Below, piece by piece: positions 32,399 to 41,019 of a stretch of DNA of 64,000 nucleotides. Location of the stretch: contig JBGVOE010000126.1 of assembly GCA_045126355.1 (NCBI GenBank), positions 1-64,000 on the forward strand, given 5' to 3'. Positions within the stretch are counted from its first letter, which is position 1; each line of letters begins with the position of its first letter. Source of the DNA: CAZSIA01 sp045126355 (GTDB lineage Bacteria; Bacillota_I; Bacilli_A; Acholeplasmatales; Anaeroplasmataceae). Under the pieces are notes generated by a model. It searched no databases. It was not told the origin of the DNA and was given only the letters and a program-made list of their open reading frames with translations. Position numbers and translations under genes: made by a program.

Positions 32399-32800
32399 TT
32401 ATTCAGCCCCCTTAATAACTACAGTTGATTTATCTTCTACTGTAATATTTAAATAATCACCAACATTGAAGCCTTGTTGACTTAAAACTTTTTGATAAGG
32501 TTTAGTAATAGAAATATTACATTTGCCAGCTTCTTTAGCAGCAATTAAATATTTTAATGCTTCTGGATTAGATAAAACCTTTAAAGCATCAATTACTTGT
32601 TTTTCAGATAATTTTTCATAGATGATAATTTCATCATCTTCGTAAAAACCATCTTTGATTAAAAGTTTTCTTTTTGTAATTTTTGCATCGATTACTTCTT
32701 GACGTTCTCTAATCGCTTCGTCATAATAATCAACGTATTTTTTCTTTTGAGCTTCCAATTCCTTTATTTCATTATGTAATTCTAATATTTTTTTACTCAT
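32399..32800 (-). CDS. Coiled-coil protein with AbrB-like C-terminus
   Basis: 133 residues: an N-terminal Glu/Lys/Arg coiled coil (about 3-45), a linker, and a C-terminal segment ISITKPYQKVLSQQGFNVGDYLNITVEDKSTVVIK, which resembles the swapped-hairpin AbrB/SpoVT DNA-binding domain (-LGL--GD-L-I-VED--IVI). It is the promoter-proximal partner of the sigma-like gene, with two bases between them, so it may be a regulator or an accessory protein of that factor. The AbrB call is tentative. Confidence 0.45.
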   Translation of the reverse strand: MSKKILELHNEIKELEAQKKKYVDYYDEAIRERQEVIDAKITKRKLLIKDGFYEDDEIIIYEKLSEKQVIDALKVLSNPEALKYLIAAKEAGKCNISITKPYQKVLSQQGFNVGDYLNITVEDKSTVVIKGAE

Positions 32801-32837
32801 ACATTTTCCTCCTAAATTTAAATATTGAATTATGTGT

Positions 32838-32850
32838 TATATATAGTTTT
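32838..32850 (-). promoter_or_regulatory. AAAACTATA-type promoter of 32399-32800 and the sigma-like gene
   Basis: Core AAAACTATATATA; the sigma-like gene is under the motif it may recognise. Confidence 0.7.
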
Positions 32851-32853
32851 TAA

Positions 32854-32888
32854 AGAAAAAAAGAGCTTAAAATTTAATTTAAGCTCTT
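32854..32888 (-). terminator. Terminator after the HerA/VirB4-type gene
   Basis: AAGAGCTTAAAT...TTTAAGCTCTT, near-perfect, then T7. Confidence 0.85.
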
Positions 32889-32906
32889 GAAATAATATTT
32901 AAATTT

Positions 32907-35900
32907 CTAAGAATTCAATAAACTTTCCATTTCATGAGATTGAATTGCTATATCTAATTCTGCATCATTTAATACACTTGATTTAGTATAATTCGCATGA
33001 ATTAATATAGGAGTTTGACTTGCCATATCTCTACCTTTTGAAACTTTTGCTATAAACATACCGGTCGACATACGAGGATAGAAACGAATCATTTCTGGAT
33101 TTCGTTTAGCATCAAAACCTAATGCTGAGTTTACAACATTAACATCTTCTCCTTGTGCTGTTCTACCGATAAACATAATACCAGAGTTTGCAATTACTGA
33201 TTTAGGCATTGAAGCAATCTTTTGTGTAATTGTCCAAATGAATAAACCTAAAGATGCAGACTTATCAATAATTTCATTAAATCTTTGAATAGATTGTTGA
33301 CCAGATTCATCTTTTTCATTAGCAATTAATACTGAGTTTGCTTCTTCTAAAACAATAACTGTTTCATAACTACCAGAATAGAAACCTTCTGGACCATTAT
33401 TTAAAGCATATTCGTAAATAGAATCCATTAATAAAATGAAGAAGAATCTACTTGATTTTGGTGATAAACCATTTGATTCAACAACTGTAAAATCGTCTTT
33501 ACCAAGTAAGATATCAGCAGATGCTCCACCTCTATTACAGAACATTACATATTCACAAGAGTGAGGTCTATGGTACATATCTAAACGAGTTAAATAAGTT
33601 TGGAAAGCCTCAGCACCATGTTGGTCTCTGTTTTCTCTTGCTTGATTTAATTTCATAACAATTCTATTATAAACATCTTCTAATGTGATATTTTTAGAAT
33701 GTTCGTTAGCCCAAGTTGGGTCTTCTTCGTGTCCGAAAACATCATTTTTATCATATAAATCATAAATAACACCACTTATTTCGGCAATAGCTCTATCTAA
33801 AAGACCATAAGCACTACAGAAATGTGAAACGAACATATTGAAATAATTATAAGGTGAAACATTTACTGGAACTCTTAATAAATTCATTCTTAATGGATGG
33901 AAATTAGGTTTACCAACTGAATGGAATTTAAATGAACCTTTTGGAAGTAAGTTTGCAACTTTTCTCCATTCACCCTTAGGGTCTAATACTAAGACTCTTT
34001 TACGTTTTTTATTACCATATTTATCAATATATGGAGCATTTTTATACATATTTAATACAGCAGTAGTTGCTAAAACTGATTTACCAGAACGAGATGAACC
34101 AGATATAAATGCGTGGTGCATTTCATCATTTCCGATACCGAATTCAAAATCAGTTGCATAACCATTACCATGTTTTAAACTCATTTCATAACTAAATCTT
34201 GTAGGAGCTAAACATTTACCGATAGCAATTTCTTTATTACGTCTATTAGATGGAACATGGAAGTTATTAGGAACATCTTCCATAGCATTATCTAAACCAC
34301 CAATAGTAATACGAGGTGGATGACAATAACCAGCTAATTCTGTTGAAGATAATACTGATGAATATTTATAATAATATCCTGCGGGGTTTTTAGGATTTAC
34401 TACAATATCCATACAAGGAGATAATGCAGCTAAGTGCATATTTAATTGCTTTTGGTCTGGAATACTAGGAGTTTCAAGTCTTAAAGCATCAATCATTGCT
34501 GTTCTATTTGTCCAAGTAACTTGTGCAACACCTTCTAATGCTTTTTGATGTTCTGGTTTATTAGTTGTAATGTACATATCAACAAAGAAACCACCATCAC
34601 CATTTTTCATAGTTTTTAAACGTCTATTTTGTTCACCCAATAATTCACAAATATATTCAACAGTTTTATCAACCCATTGATAAGATTTAGATAAATTAAA
34701 ACCTAAATTTAAACCAGTTGACATACCACTTGAAGTGGATGCTGTTTTACCATTTGAATAATTCCAACTTTGGTTTTCAGATGAACCTTTACTCCAACCT
34801 TCGCTTGTACCATCACTAACACCTTTACCTTTTGTTAAAGAGTTAGATTCGCTCCAAGATGTACCATCACTTACACTTCCACCTTCGCTACTTGTAGTAC
34901 CATAAGAATCAGAACTATTAGTTCCTATTGAATTACTTTGATTTGTACCATGTGAATAAGAACCACCAACATTTACTTTGGCAGCTCCAACACCTACACC
35001 GGCACTAACATTTGCACCTAAAGTATCAGATGTACCAGCAGATTGTGATTCGTTAGTACCCTCACTATGAGTATTACTTAAACCAGTATTCCAACTGTCG
35101 CCTTCTGTATGTGAACCACCAGAAGTTTTACCAGCAGTTTGAGATTCATTTTGACTTTCAGTATGTGATTGACTAAATGTATCATTTTTGCTAGTTCCTA
35201 AACCTTTTGATGAACCACTATTAGTTGATGTACCAGTAGATTGATTCATAGACATAGAAAGAGGAATACCAACGGATAAGCCTAAAGAAGTTTGACCTTG
35301 CTTTTGTCTTTCCCATTTACTTTGTTCTTCTAATGATTTATTTAACCAATGAGATAAATAATTACTATCAATAGGTGTAGCCATTAAAACTAAACAATAT
35401 TCAATGGCATCTGCACCGGCTAAAAATTGTTCTAATTGTTCTTCTGATGCAGTAGGTGAATCGAATTGATTTCTTTTATTACTACCCGCTGTATTCTTAG
35501 ATGCAGGAATACCTTTTACAACAGATACGAATTTTTGATTACTTAAATTTTTGAATACAAAATTCATAATTTCATCAGTAATACCAGCTATATGATTTAA
35601 TCTATGCGTTCCTTGAAAAGCTGCTCTTAATGTTTCAAAATCACAAGAACATCGTCTTATTGCTTCTTCTTCTGTATTTCCGACAGATTGAACACCATAT
35701 AAGAAGATTAAACCATAAGGTTCAGGAGTTAATACATTTGCAATTATTTCAACAAAATTAATTTTAGTATTATACATTGTTGTCATAATATCAGTATGTA
35801 TTTTCATAAAATCTTTATTTTGCGTAGATTCTTTAGATACACGAGTTAGTCTAAAAAATTTAGCACTTTTATAAAATTGAACTCTTGAACCATCATTTAA

Positions 35901-36023
35901 TTGTTTTTCAACATGCCAAACCATATATTCAAGATTACCTTTGGCATCTTTTTTCATATATTGAGATAAAATATTTAATTTATCTTCTGTGGAACTTCTA
36001 TAATTAGACATTGCATTTCTCAT
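32907..36023 (-). CDS. HerA/VirB4-type ATPase with Ser/Gly/Thr-rich tract
   Basis: 1038 residues. Walker A GSSRSGKS at about 640-648, a strand VLVLDPKGEWRKV, Walker B VIVLEEAN at about 889 and a sensor/arginine region (TITQKIASMPKSVIANSG ... GRTAQGED) identify a HerA/FtsK/VirB4-superfamily motor, expected to be hexameric and to pump DNA or power a membrane machine. Between about 254 and 431 lies a low-complexity Ser/Gly/Thr/Asn region with recurring GTS, SEGxS and SxGT units, unusual inside such ATPases. It is the last gene of an operon starting at 39536 whose other members are membrane proteins and a nuclease-like protein, as expected for a conjugation or DNA-transfer module. Confidence 0.8.
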   Translation of the reverse strand: MRNAMSNYRSSTEDKLNILSQYMKKDAKGNLEYMVWHVEKQLNDGSRVQFYKSAKFFRLTRVSKESTQNKDFMKIHTDIMTTMYNTKINFVEIIANVLTPEPYGLIFLYGVQSVGNTEEEAIRRCSCDFETLRAAFQGTHRLNHIAGITDEIMNFVFKNLSNQKFVSVVKGIPASKNTAGSNKRNQFDSPTASEEQLEQFLAGADAIEYCLVLMATPIDSNYLSHWLNKSLEEQSKWERQKQGQTSLGLSVGIPLSMSMNQSTGTSTNSGSSKGLGTSKNDTFSQSHTESQNESQTAGKTSGGSHTEGDSWNTGLSNTHSEGTNESQSAGTSDTLGANVSAGVGVGAAKVNVGGSYSHGTNQSNSIGTNSSDSYGTTSSEGGSVSDGTSWSESNSLTKGKGVSDGTSEGWSKGSSENQSWNYSNGKTASTSSGMSTGLNLGFNLSKSYQWVDKTVEYICELLGEQNRRLKTMKNGDGGFFVDMYITTNKPEHQKALEGVAQVTWTNRTAMIDALRLETPSIPDQKQLNMHLAALSPCMDIVVNPKNPAGYYYKYSSVLSSTELAGYCHPPRITIGGLDNAMEDVPNNFHVPSNRRNKEIAIGKCLAPTRFSYEMSLKHGNGYATDFEFGIGNDEMHHAFISGSSRSGKSVLATTAVLNMYKNAPYIDKYGNKKRKRVLVLDPKGEWRKVANLLPKGSFKFHSVGKPNFHPLRMNLLRVPVNVSPYNYFNMFVSHFCSAYGLLDRAIAEISGVIYDLYDKNDVFGHEEDPTWANEHSKNITLEDVYNRIVMKLNQARENRDQHGAEAFQTYLTRLDMYHRPHSCEYVMFCNRGGASADILLGKDDFTVVESNGLSPKSSRFFFILLMDSIYEYALNNGPEGFYSGSYETVIVLEEANSVLIANEKDESGQQSIQRFNEIIDKSASLGLFIWTITQKIASMPKSVIANSGIMFIGRTAQGEDVNVVNSALGFDAKRNPEMIRFYPRMSTGMFIAKVSKGRDMASQTPILIHANYTKSSVLNDAELDIAIQSHEMESLLNS

Positions 36024-36038
36024 TTAAAAATCCCCCTT

Positions 36039-36524
36039 TTAATTCATACCATTGTTACCATTTTTAGTTAAATGGTCAATAGTATCTCTTTTACTTTTAT
36101 TAATACCAGTTAAGAATGTCCATTTTTTAGCTTGCCATATAATTAAACCGATAGGAACTGTAAGTTTTGAATATAAAGCGATTGAAGATAACACACTAAT
36201 TACACTTGCATCCCCGCCAGCTTTAGCACCTAAAATTAAACATTCAAATAAAATAACGAATAAAACATAACCTAAAAGTCCGAATTTAAAAAATCCTAAT
36301 GTTTTATCTCTATCATTTTTGATTACTAAGGCAGTTAAAAACGATATACCAGCAAAAGCCAAACCGAATATATAATATATGATAGCTTGACCATCTGATT
36401 CTGCCCATTTAATCAAATAAAATCCTAAAATCCATAAAAAACCTATTCCAAGATAACATAGTCTTGATAAATTTGCTTTTTTGAATTTTAACTTTTCAAT
36501 TATATTAGTTTCATTTTCAAACAT
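36039..36524 (-). CDS. Four-span membrane protein of the ATPase operon
   Basis: 161 residues with hydrophobic spans at about 20-38, 46-66, 78-98 and 105-128, and a basic cytoplasmic tail ending GNNGMN. It is 15 bases upstream of the HerA/VirB4-type ATPase. Its size and topology fit a channel or scaffold component of a transfer complex. No family assigned. Confidence 0.65.
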   Translation of the reverse strand: MFENETNIIEKLKFKKANLSRLCYLGIGFLWILGFYLIKWAESDGQAIIYYIFGLAFAGISFLTALVIKNDRDKTLGFFKFGLLGYVLFVILFECLILGAKAGGDASVISVLSSIALYSKLTVPIGLIIWQAKKWTFLTGINKSKRDTIDHLTKNGNNGMN

Positions 36525-36539
36525 AATTTACCACACTCC

Positions 36540-36704
36540 TTATAGAATAGTTCTTTTATCATCTTCGAAACATTCAGAAATTTCTTTTGTTTCTAAAACA
36601 GCACAACCAACAAAAAATGCTAACGCAAAAATCCACCACCAACTGTCAGCTATTAAGTAGAATAAGGTTAATAATCCTGATATAAAACCTTTAATTATAA
36701 TCAT
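36540..36704 (-). CDS. 54-residue membrane protein
   Basis: A short frame starting MIIIKGFISGLLTLFYLIADSW with one or two closely spaced hydrophobic segments rich in Trp, then an acidic/basic tail. Its GAGGT site lies within the last codons of the upstream nuclease-like gene (GAGGTTTAATTATG), and its stop is 15 bases before the next ATG, so it is a true member of the operon. Small membrane proteins of this kind are common in type IV secretion operons. Confidence 0.6.
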   Translation of the reverse strand: MIIIKGFISGLLTLFYLIADSWWWIFALAFFVGCAVLETKEISECFEDDKRTIL

Positions 36705-36706
36705 AA

Positions 36707-38293
36707 TTAAACCTCATCTATTACATCATTTGTTTGTTTAACAGTTTCTTTTAATTCAGTTGGTTGATTTTTATTATTTTTTTGTTGTTTTGAATTTTTC
36801 TTTTGTTCTTGTACTGTATTATTTTTTTCAATCATTTTAGATTTTTCAATTTCCATAGCTTCTTCTAAAATATTCTTATCTTGGAAAACAGAAGGGTACA
36901 TTCTTCCTTCGTCCTTACGTTTAAATTCTACATATGTAAAAATTTTAATAACAATATTTGGATGATTTTTCTTAGAATTATACCAAGCTTTAACTTTTTC
37001 TAATAATTTATTAGCAGCCATCTTATTTGGAACAATTATTTTAAGTTCGCTTGTAATCAATAAAGCTTTATCTAACTTGAAATTAAAATTAGCATCATTG
37101 TGGTTACACATTTCAACTTCAAAATATTCTTTTTTCTTAGTAACTGGATTAATACCAATGATATCTGGAATCCAAGTATTTAAATTGGAAATATGAATAG
37201 TATTTTGTTTTTTATCCATAGAAACATTTTCATAACCATAATTTTGCTTTAATACTTCACAAGTATCTTTGATATTATAACCATGCTCATAATTATCATT
37301 TTCCGCTCTTATGATTTGCATTTCAGATTTAACTGGTTCTTTTTTAAATGTTTCTTTAAATAATTTATAACCAATTTCTTCATTAAGTTTAATTAATCTT
37401 AAACCACTATTTCTTTGGAAAGTATAAATTCTAACAATTTCTACAATACTTTCTTTTTCTAAATTATTAACAACTGTTTCTAATCTATTTTCAGAAACAC
37501 CATCATTTTCTTTAACATATTTCGCTATTTCTGGAAATTCAGATAATCCTTTAACACCGATAGCTTTAACAACGGCTAAAGAATCAGTTTCATTAAAAAC
37601 GATTCTAGCTTTTTCTAACGAAATAGCTTTTAAGATAATGTTACTTTGTTTTTCTTCTTTTTCTACTGTAACATTTTCATTATTGGGAGTGGAATTCACT
37701 TCTGTCATACTTTTAAAATCTTCTTCAGTAAAAACCGTTTGTTCCTCTTGTTCTGCTTTTTCTTGATTTCTTTTTTCAACAAAACCATAAACTTGTTGTT
37801 GAAGTTCAGATAATAATTCTTTTTGCATCTTTTCTTTTTCAGTTAAAGATAAAATTTTATCTAAATATCTTTTCTTTTCCGCTAGAACAAAATTGATAAT
37901 GTATTCTTGCATTTCAATTTCTTTAAATTTTTTACCATCGTTGATTTCATTAATTAATTCAGGAGCAATTCTTTGTGCAATTTCTTCTAAATATTTTTTA
38001 ACATCAACTTGATTTGAAGCTTTTTGAGTTTTATAATTATGTTCAATTTCATTAGATAAGCGTTTATTTTCTTGTGTTAAACGTTTATTTTCATTCATAA
38101 CATCAGCCATAACTTGAAAAACCTTATCTTTAGATACTCTTGACCAATCTACATTTTTATATTTTTCAAATGAAGGAGTATTCACATTTTCCTGTTTTTC
38201 TGGTGTTACAACCTTTTTGCTTTTCATAGCTTCTGAAATTGTAGGTGCATTTTGAACTTCTGTTTCTTTAGTCTTTTTAGTAAATAAACCCAT
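36707..38293 (-). CDS. Coiled-coil protein with possible PD-(D/E)XK nuclease fold
   Basis: 528 residues. N-terminal disordered part, coiled coil at about 65-85, an acidic linker (about 170-215), a middle helical region (about 220-325) and a C-terminal alpha/beta domain with WIPDIIGINPVTKKKEYFEVEM: an Asp then E-x-E spaced as in PD-(D/E)XK nucleases. The tail is Gln/Asn/Lys-rich. In the operon between a bitopic membrane protein and a tiny membrane protein, ahead of the ATPase. It could be a DNA-processing partner of the motor; the nuclease assignment needs structural support. Confidence 0.45.
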   Translation of the reverse strand: MGLFTKKTKETEVQNAPTISEAMKSKKVVTPEKQENVNTPSFEKYKNVDWSRVSKDKVFQVMADVMNENKRLTQENKRLSNEIEHNYKTQKASNQVDVKKYLEEIAQRIAPELINEINDGKKFKEIEMQEYIINFVLAEKKRYLDKILSLTEKEKMQKELLSELQQQVYGFVEKRNQEKAEQEEQTVFTEEDFKSMTEVNSTPNNENVTVEKEEKQSNIILKAISLEKARIVFNETDSLAVVKAIGVKGLSEFPEIAKYVKENDGVSENRLETVVNNLEKESIVEIVRIYTFQRNSGLRLIKLNEEIGYKLFKETFKKEPVKSEMQIIRAENDNYEHGYNIKDTCEVLKQNYGYENVSMDKKQNTIHISNLNTWIPDIIGINPVTKKKEYFEVEMCNHNDANFNFKLDKALLITSELKIIVPNKMAANKLLEKVKAWYNSKKNHPNIVIKIFTYVEFKRKDEGRMYPSVFQDKNILEEAMEIEKSKMIEKNNTVQEQKKNSKQQKNNKNQPTELKETVKQTNDVIDEV

Positions 38294-38310
38294 AAAATCA
38301 TCTCCTTAAA

Positions 38311-38970
38311 TTAATTATTTATTTCATTATATAAAGTTGCTAATTCAGTATAAGCCATTATTAAAGGTAATTCTAATTCATTCATTGATGTATTACCAGA
38401 TATAATATTATTAAAATTTTCTTCATTTTTAATATTTTCTAAAAACATTTTTTCTGTTTCGATAAAATAGCTTAAACTTGTAATATAATCAGTAAAGTCT
38501 TTCTTTTTAGGATTTTTAACTTCACTTAATTCTATAGATAAAGCTTCTAAATTTTCTGCCCAATCTACACACATTGTTGCATAAAAACTTTCTGCATTAT
38601 ATTTTTGATAATTGTATTCGATTTGATATCTTATATTTGCGTAATCACACGATGTATCAACACCAAAATTATTATCATAAATGAAAAATTCAGTTGCTAA
38701 ATCATATATTTCTTGTAATTCTTTTTTAGATTCAATGTAAACAATTTCATCTTTTGTTAAAACATTATTTGTTCCATAAGCTTTCATTCTGCTAACACCT
38801 AAAACCGTTATCAAAAACGTAGAAACTAATAATGCGATTAAAACACTCATTAAACGATATTTAATAATAACGCTACGATTTCTTTTAGAAGCTTTTTCTT
38901 CATCGTAGAAAAATTCAAAATCATTTATCGTTTCTTCAATGATTTCAAAATCGTCATCTTTTAAAGGCAT
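38311..38970 (-). CDS. Single-span membrane protein
   Basis: 219 residues: an acidic cytoplasmic N-terminus (about 1-40), one membrane span (MSVLIALLVSTFLITVLGV, about 41-59) and a helical extracytoplasmic domain with Cys. AAGGGGG precedes ATG. Second gene of the 39536-32907 operon; its topology resembles VirB8/TcpC-like assembly proteins but I see no sequence signature. Confidence 0.6.
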   Translation of the reverse strand: MPLKDDDFEIIEETINDFEFFYDEEKASKRNRSVIIKYRLMSVLIALLVSTFLITVLGVSRMKAYGTNNVLTKDEIVYIESKKELQEIYDLATEFFIYDNNFGVDTSCDYANIRYQIEYNYQKYNAESFYATMCVDWAENLEALSIELSEVKNPKKKDFTDYITSLSYFIETEKMFLENIKNEENFNNIISGNTSMNELELPLIMAYTELATLYNEINN

Positions 38971-38984
38971 GACAACCCACCCCC

Positions 38985-39536
38985 TTATTGATTATCTTCT
39001 TGTAATTTTTTGATTAAGTCAGGGAAAGAACCACCATTTTGTTCATATTCGAACACAACTTTCTTTAAAACCTCTGGGCTAAATAGTTTTAATTTTTCTT
39101 TTGGTTCGATGTGGAATAAGTATTCATGGAAATACATTACATCTTCTGCAAAAATTTCAGTTACTGGTCTTACCACTGTTGTTTCTAACACTTCATCATC
39201 ATTATAAAAAGGACTTTCCTCATCATCTGGATTAATAGCAATAAGATGTCCGGGATTTTCCTTATCTAAGACAAAATACATTTTCTTAGCTTCATCTCTA
39301 GTATTAATTCTACCTTCAACAGTTACTAAATCGCCGACTTTGATATTATCTCTATCCTTTTCTGCTTGATTACCAACACTTCTAATAAATGGTGCTTGAA
39401 TAGCTCCATTATCTTTCTTGCGTGGTTTGATTTCAATTTGATAGAAACATCTACACTTTCCAGCCTCCGTATATCTTACGATAGGTCCTTTTACTACTTT
39501 TCCGGTAACTCGTACCATGTTATCATTTCTTGACAT
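38985..39536 (-). CDS. OB-fold SSB-like protein leading the transfer operon
   Basis: 183 residues from MSRNDNMVRVTGKV, chosen for AAGGAG 8 bases upstream. The segment MVRVTGKVVKGPIVRYTEAGKCRCFYQIEI ... NIKVGDLVTVEGRINTRDEAKKMYFV is a recognisable SSB-type OB fold. Instead of the acidic tip it has about 70 extra residues of unknown role. It may bind the transferred or replicating single strand. Its leader carries a 17-base palindrome at 39572-39588 next to the promoter. Confidence 0.65.
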   Translation of the reverse strand: MSRNDNMVRVTGKVVKGPIVRYTEAGKCRCFYQIEIKPRKKDNGAIQAPFIRSVGNQAEKDRDNIKVGDLVTVEGRINTRDEAKKMYFVLDKENPGHLIAINPDDEESPFYNDDEVLETTVVRPVTEIFAEDVMYFHEYLFHIEPKEKLKLFSPEVLKKVVFEYEQNGGSFPDLIKKLQEDNQ

Positions 39537-39571
39537 ATTAATTTTCTCCTTTATATTAATTATTATTTTTT

Positions 39572-39588
39572 TGTAGTTTAAAACTACA
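39572..39588. promoter_or_regulatory. Palindrome at the start of the transfer operon transcript
   Basis: TGTAGTTTAAAACTACA, an 8+1+8 perfect palindrome, 3 bases downstream of the promoter motif at 39591. It could be an operator or a 5' mRNA hairpin. I see no other copy in the window's promoters. Confidence 0.45.
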
Positions 39589-39590
39589 TC

Positions 39591-39605
39591 TATATATATA
39601 GTTTT
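39591..39605 (-). promoter_or_regulatory. AAAACTATA-type promoter of the transfer operon
   Basis: Core AAAACTATATATATA; only promoter seen for 39536 to 32907. Confidence 0.7.
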
Positions 39606-39612
39606 TGAATTT

Positions 39613-39633
39613 AAAAAAACGTCCAAAATGGAC
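39613..39633 (-). terminator. Second hairpin after 39700-40545
   Basis: GTCCA-ttt-TGGAC then GTTTTTTT; another CAAAATGGACAAAAA copy lies beside it. Confidence 0.6.
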
Positions 39634-39685
39634 AAAAATAGGTTCAAAATGGACAAAAAATTGATTTTTTTAATTTTTTAACAAG

Positions 39686-39710
39686 AAAAAAAGAGGAAAT
39701 TAATCCTCTT
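39686..39710 (-). terminator. Terminator after 39700-40545
   Basis: AAGAGGA...TCCTCTT then T7, overlapping the stop. Confidence 0.75.
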
Positions 39711-40545
39711 CATCTTCTTTGAATTTTTTTAAAGCTTTTTGATAAATCAAATTCTTTTCTTCATCGCTTAGGAAAACTTTAAAATCATCATCGTAAGTTT
39801 CATCGCCATACATAGTAAAATAAATTTTAATGCCTTTTTGATTTTTGACATCGATTAAAACATAACCATTAACTGATTCATCTGGTTTTACTTCTCTATT
39901 ATAACGTTTTTCAATACCTTCAAAAAGTTCTAAATAATATTCTACTAATTTTGGTTTAGAAGTTTCTAAATCGCAATCTAAAATCATTTCGTCTTCTAAA
40001 ACAATTTGAGATTCTTCTAAAGGTTTAAATAATACTGAATCAAACGGTTTTTCATTTGCACACATTTCATTTAATACTTTTTCTAAATCATTTGAAGATA
40101 ATAATCTAAATGTTTTTTCGTCCAAGATTTCTTCTAATTTAGAAAAGAATAATTCTTTATTATAAGGTGCAACATAAATTTTACCATCTTTATAGTTAGA
40201 AAAATTATCATCTAATTCTTGTTCTGAATTTTTCCAAATGATTTCGTTTGTTTTACTTGGAACGCCACATTCTACAAAAGATAAAGCATCAGCAATACTT
40301 CTAAAATCATTTAAGTAAGCATCACTTTCTACCTCAGTTACATAATCATTGATAGAACATTCTTCCGCATTCCAAAAATGTTTAGAAACCCATAAAGTTA
40401 CTTTATCATTGTAATTTTCTGAATCTTCATTTCGATAAATTTGAAAAACTCTAAAACCTAAATGTTTACGATAAACTATTCCAGTGTAATCGATAATAGG
40501 TAACGAAACTCCTCTTCTCTTTAACAATTCAATTATTTTTTTCAT
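39700..40545 (-). CDS. Acidic protein of unknown function
   Basis: 281 residues, acidic (Asp/Glu-rich), mixed alpha/beta, with no motif I recognise. Own AAAACTATA promoter (40583), TAGGAGGAAAAT before ATG, and a hairpin terminator just past the stop. Confidence 0.6.
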   Translation of the reverse strand: MKKIIELLKRRGVSLPIIDYTGIVYRKHLGFRVFQIYRNEDSENYNDKVTLWVSKHFWNAEECSINDYVTEVESDAYLNDFRSIADALSFVECGVPSKTNEIIWKNSEQELDDNFSNYKDGKIYVAPYNKELFFSKLEEILDEKTFRLLSSNDLEKVLNEMCANEKPFDSVLFKPLEESQIVLEDEMILDCDLETSKPKLVEYYLELFEGIEKRYNREVKPDESVNGYVLIDVKNQKGIKIYFTMYGDETYDDDFKVFLSDEEKNLIYQKALKKFKEDEED

Positions 40546-40582
40546 ATATTTTCCTCCTAAATTTAATATAAATTGTCTATTT

Positions 40583-40596
40583 AAATATATAGTTTT
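40583..40596 (-). promoter_or_regulatory. AAAACTATA-type promoter of 39700-40545
   Basis: Core AAAACTATATATTT. Confidence 0.65.
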
Positions 40597-40619
40597 AATA
40601 AATATTGATTTTAAAAAAA

Positions 40620-40643
40620 TAAAAAAGCTCCAAATTAGGAGCT
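40620..40643 (-). terminator. Terminator after 40651-40887
   Basis: AAGCTCC-taattt-GGAGCTT then T run. Confidence 0.8.
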
Positions 40644-40650
40644 TAAAATT

Positions 40651-40887
40651 TTATTCTTCATCTAATACTACTGTATTTTCTTCTAAATTATTAATTAATA
40701 CTTCACAAAAACTTTCATATGTAAAACCAGAATTATAATGTTTAGACATCAATTCTGCAGCATAAGCTGTTTCTTTGATTATATCAATTAATTCGGATTT
40801 AGAAAAATCATGTCCTTCCTCAACAATAAAATCAAATAATTTACCATTTGAAATTGCATCTTTTAATCTACTATATTTATTACCCAT
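40651..40887 (-). CDS. Small protein with a sigma-A-type promoter
   Basis: 78 residues, acidic and helical, no known motif. Its promoter differs from its neighbours: TTGAAA and TATAAT with an exact 17-base spacer (40926-40954), and no AAAACTATA motif. This suggests that the host's housekeeping polymerase makes it independently of the element's own programme, so it could be an early or regulatory protein. GAGGT lies upstream of ATG. Confidence 0.6.
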   Translation of the reverse strand: MGNKYSRLKDAISNGKLFDFIVEEGHDFSKSELIDIIKETAYAAELMSKHYNSGFTYESFCEVLINNLEENTVVLDEE

Positions 40888-40925
40888 TTTATATACCTCA
40901 TTATTTATGATATTTAACTATTCAT

Positions 40926-40954
40926 ATTATAATAAAATTTACAATTATTTTCAA
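40926..40954 (-). promoter_or_regulatory. Sigma-A-type promoter of 40651-40887
   Basis: TTGAAA, 17-base spacer, TATAAT. Matches the housekeeping consensus. Confidence 0.75.
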
Positions 40955-40992
40955 GATATTACTTTTTTAACGAACTTATTATAAATAAAAAA

Positions 40993-41017
40993 CAAAAAAG
41001 AGGGAATAAAACCCTCT
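40993..41017 (-). terminator. Terminator after the PcfJ-like gene
   Basis: AGAGGGT...ATTCCCTCT then T6. Confidence 0.75.
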
Positions 41018-41019
41018 AA

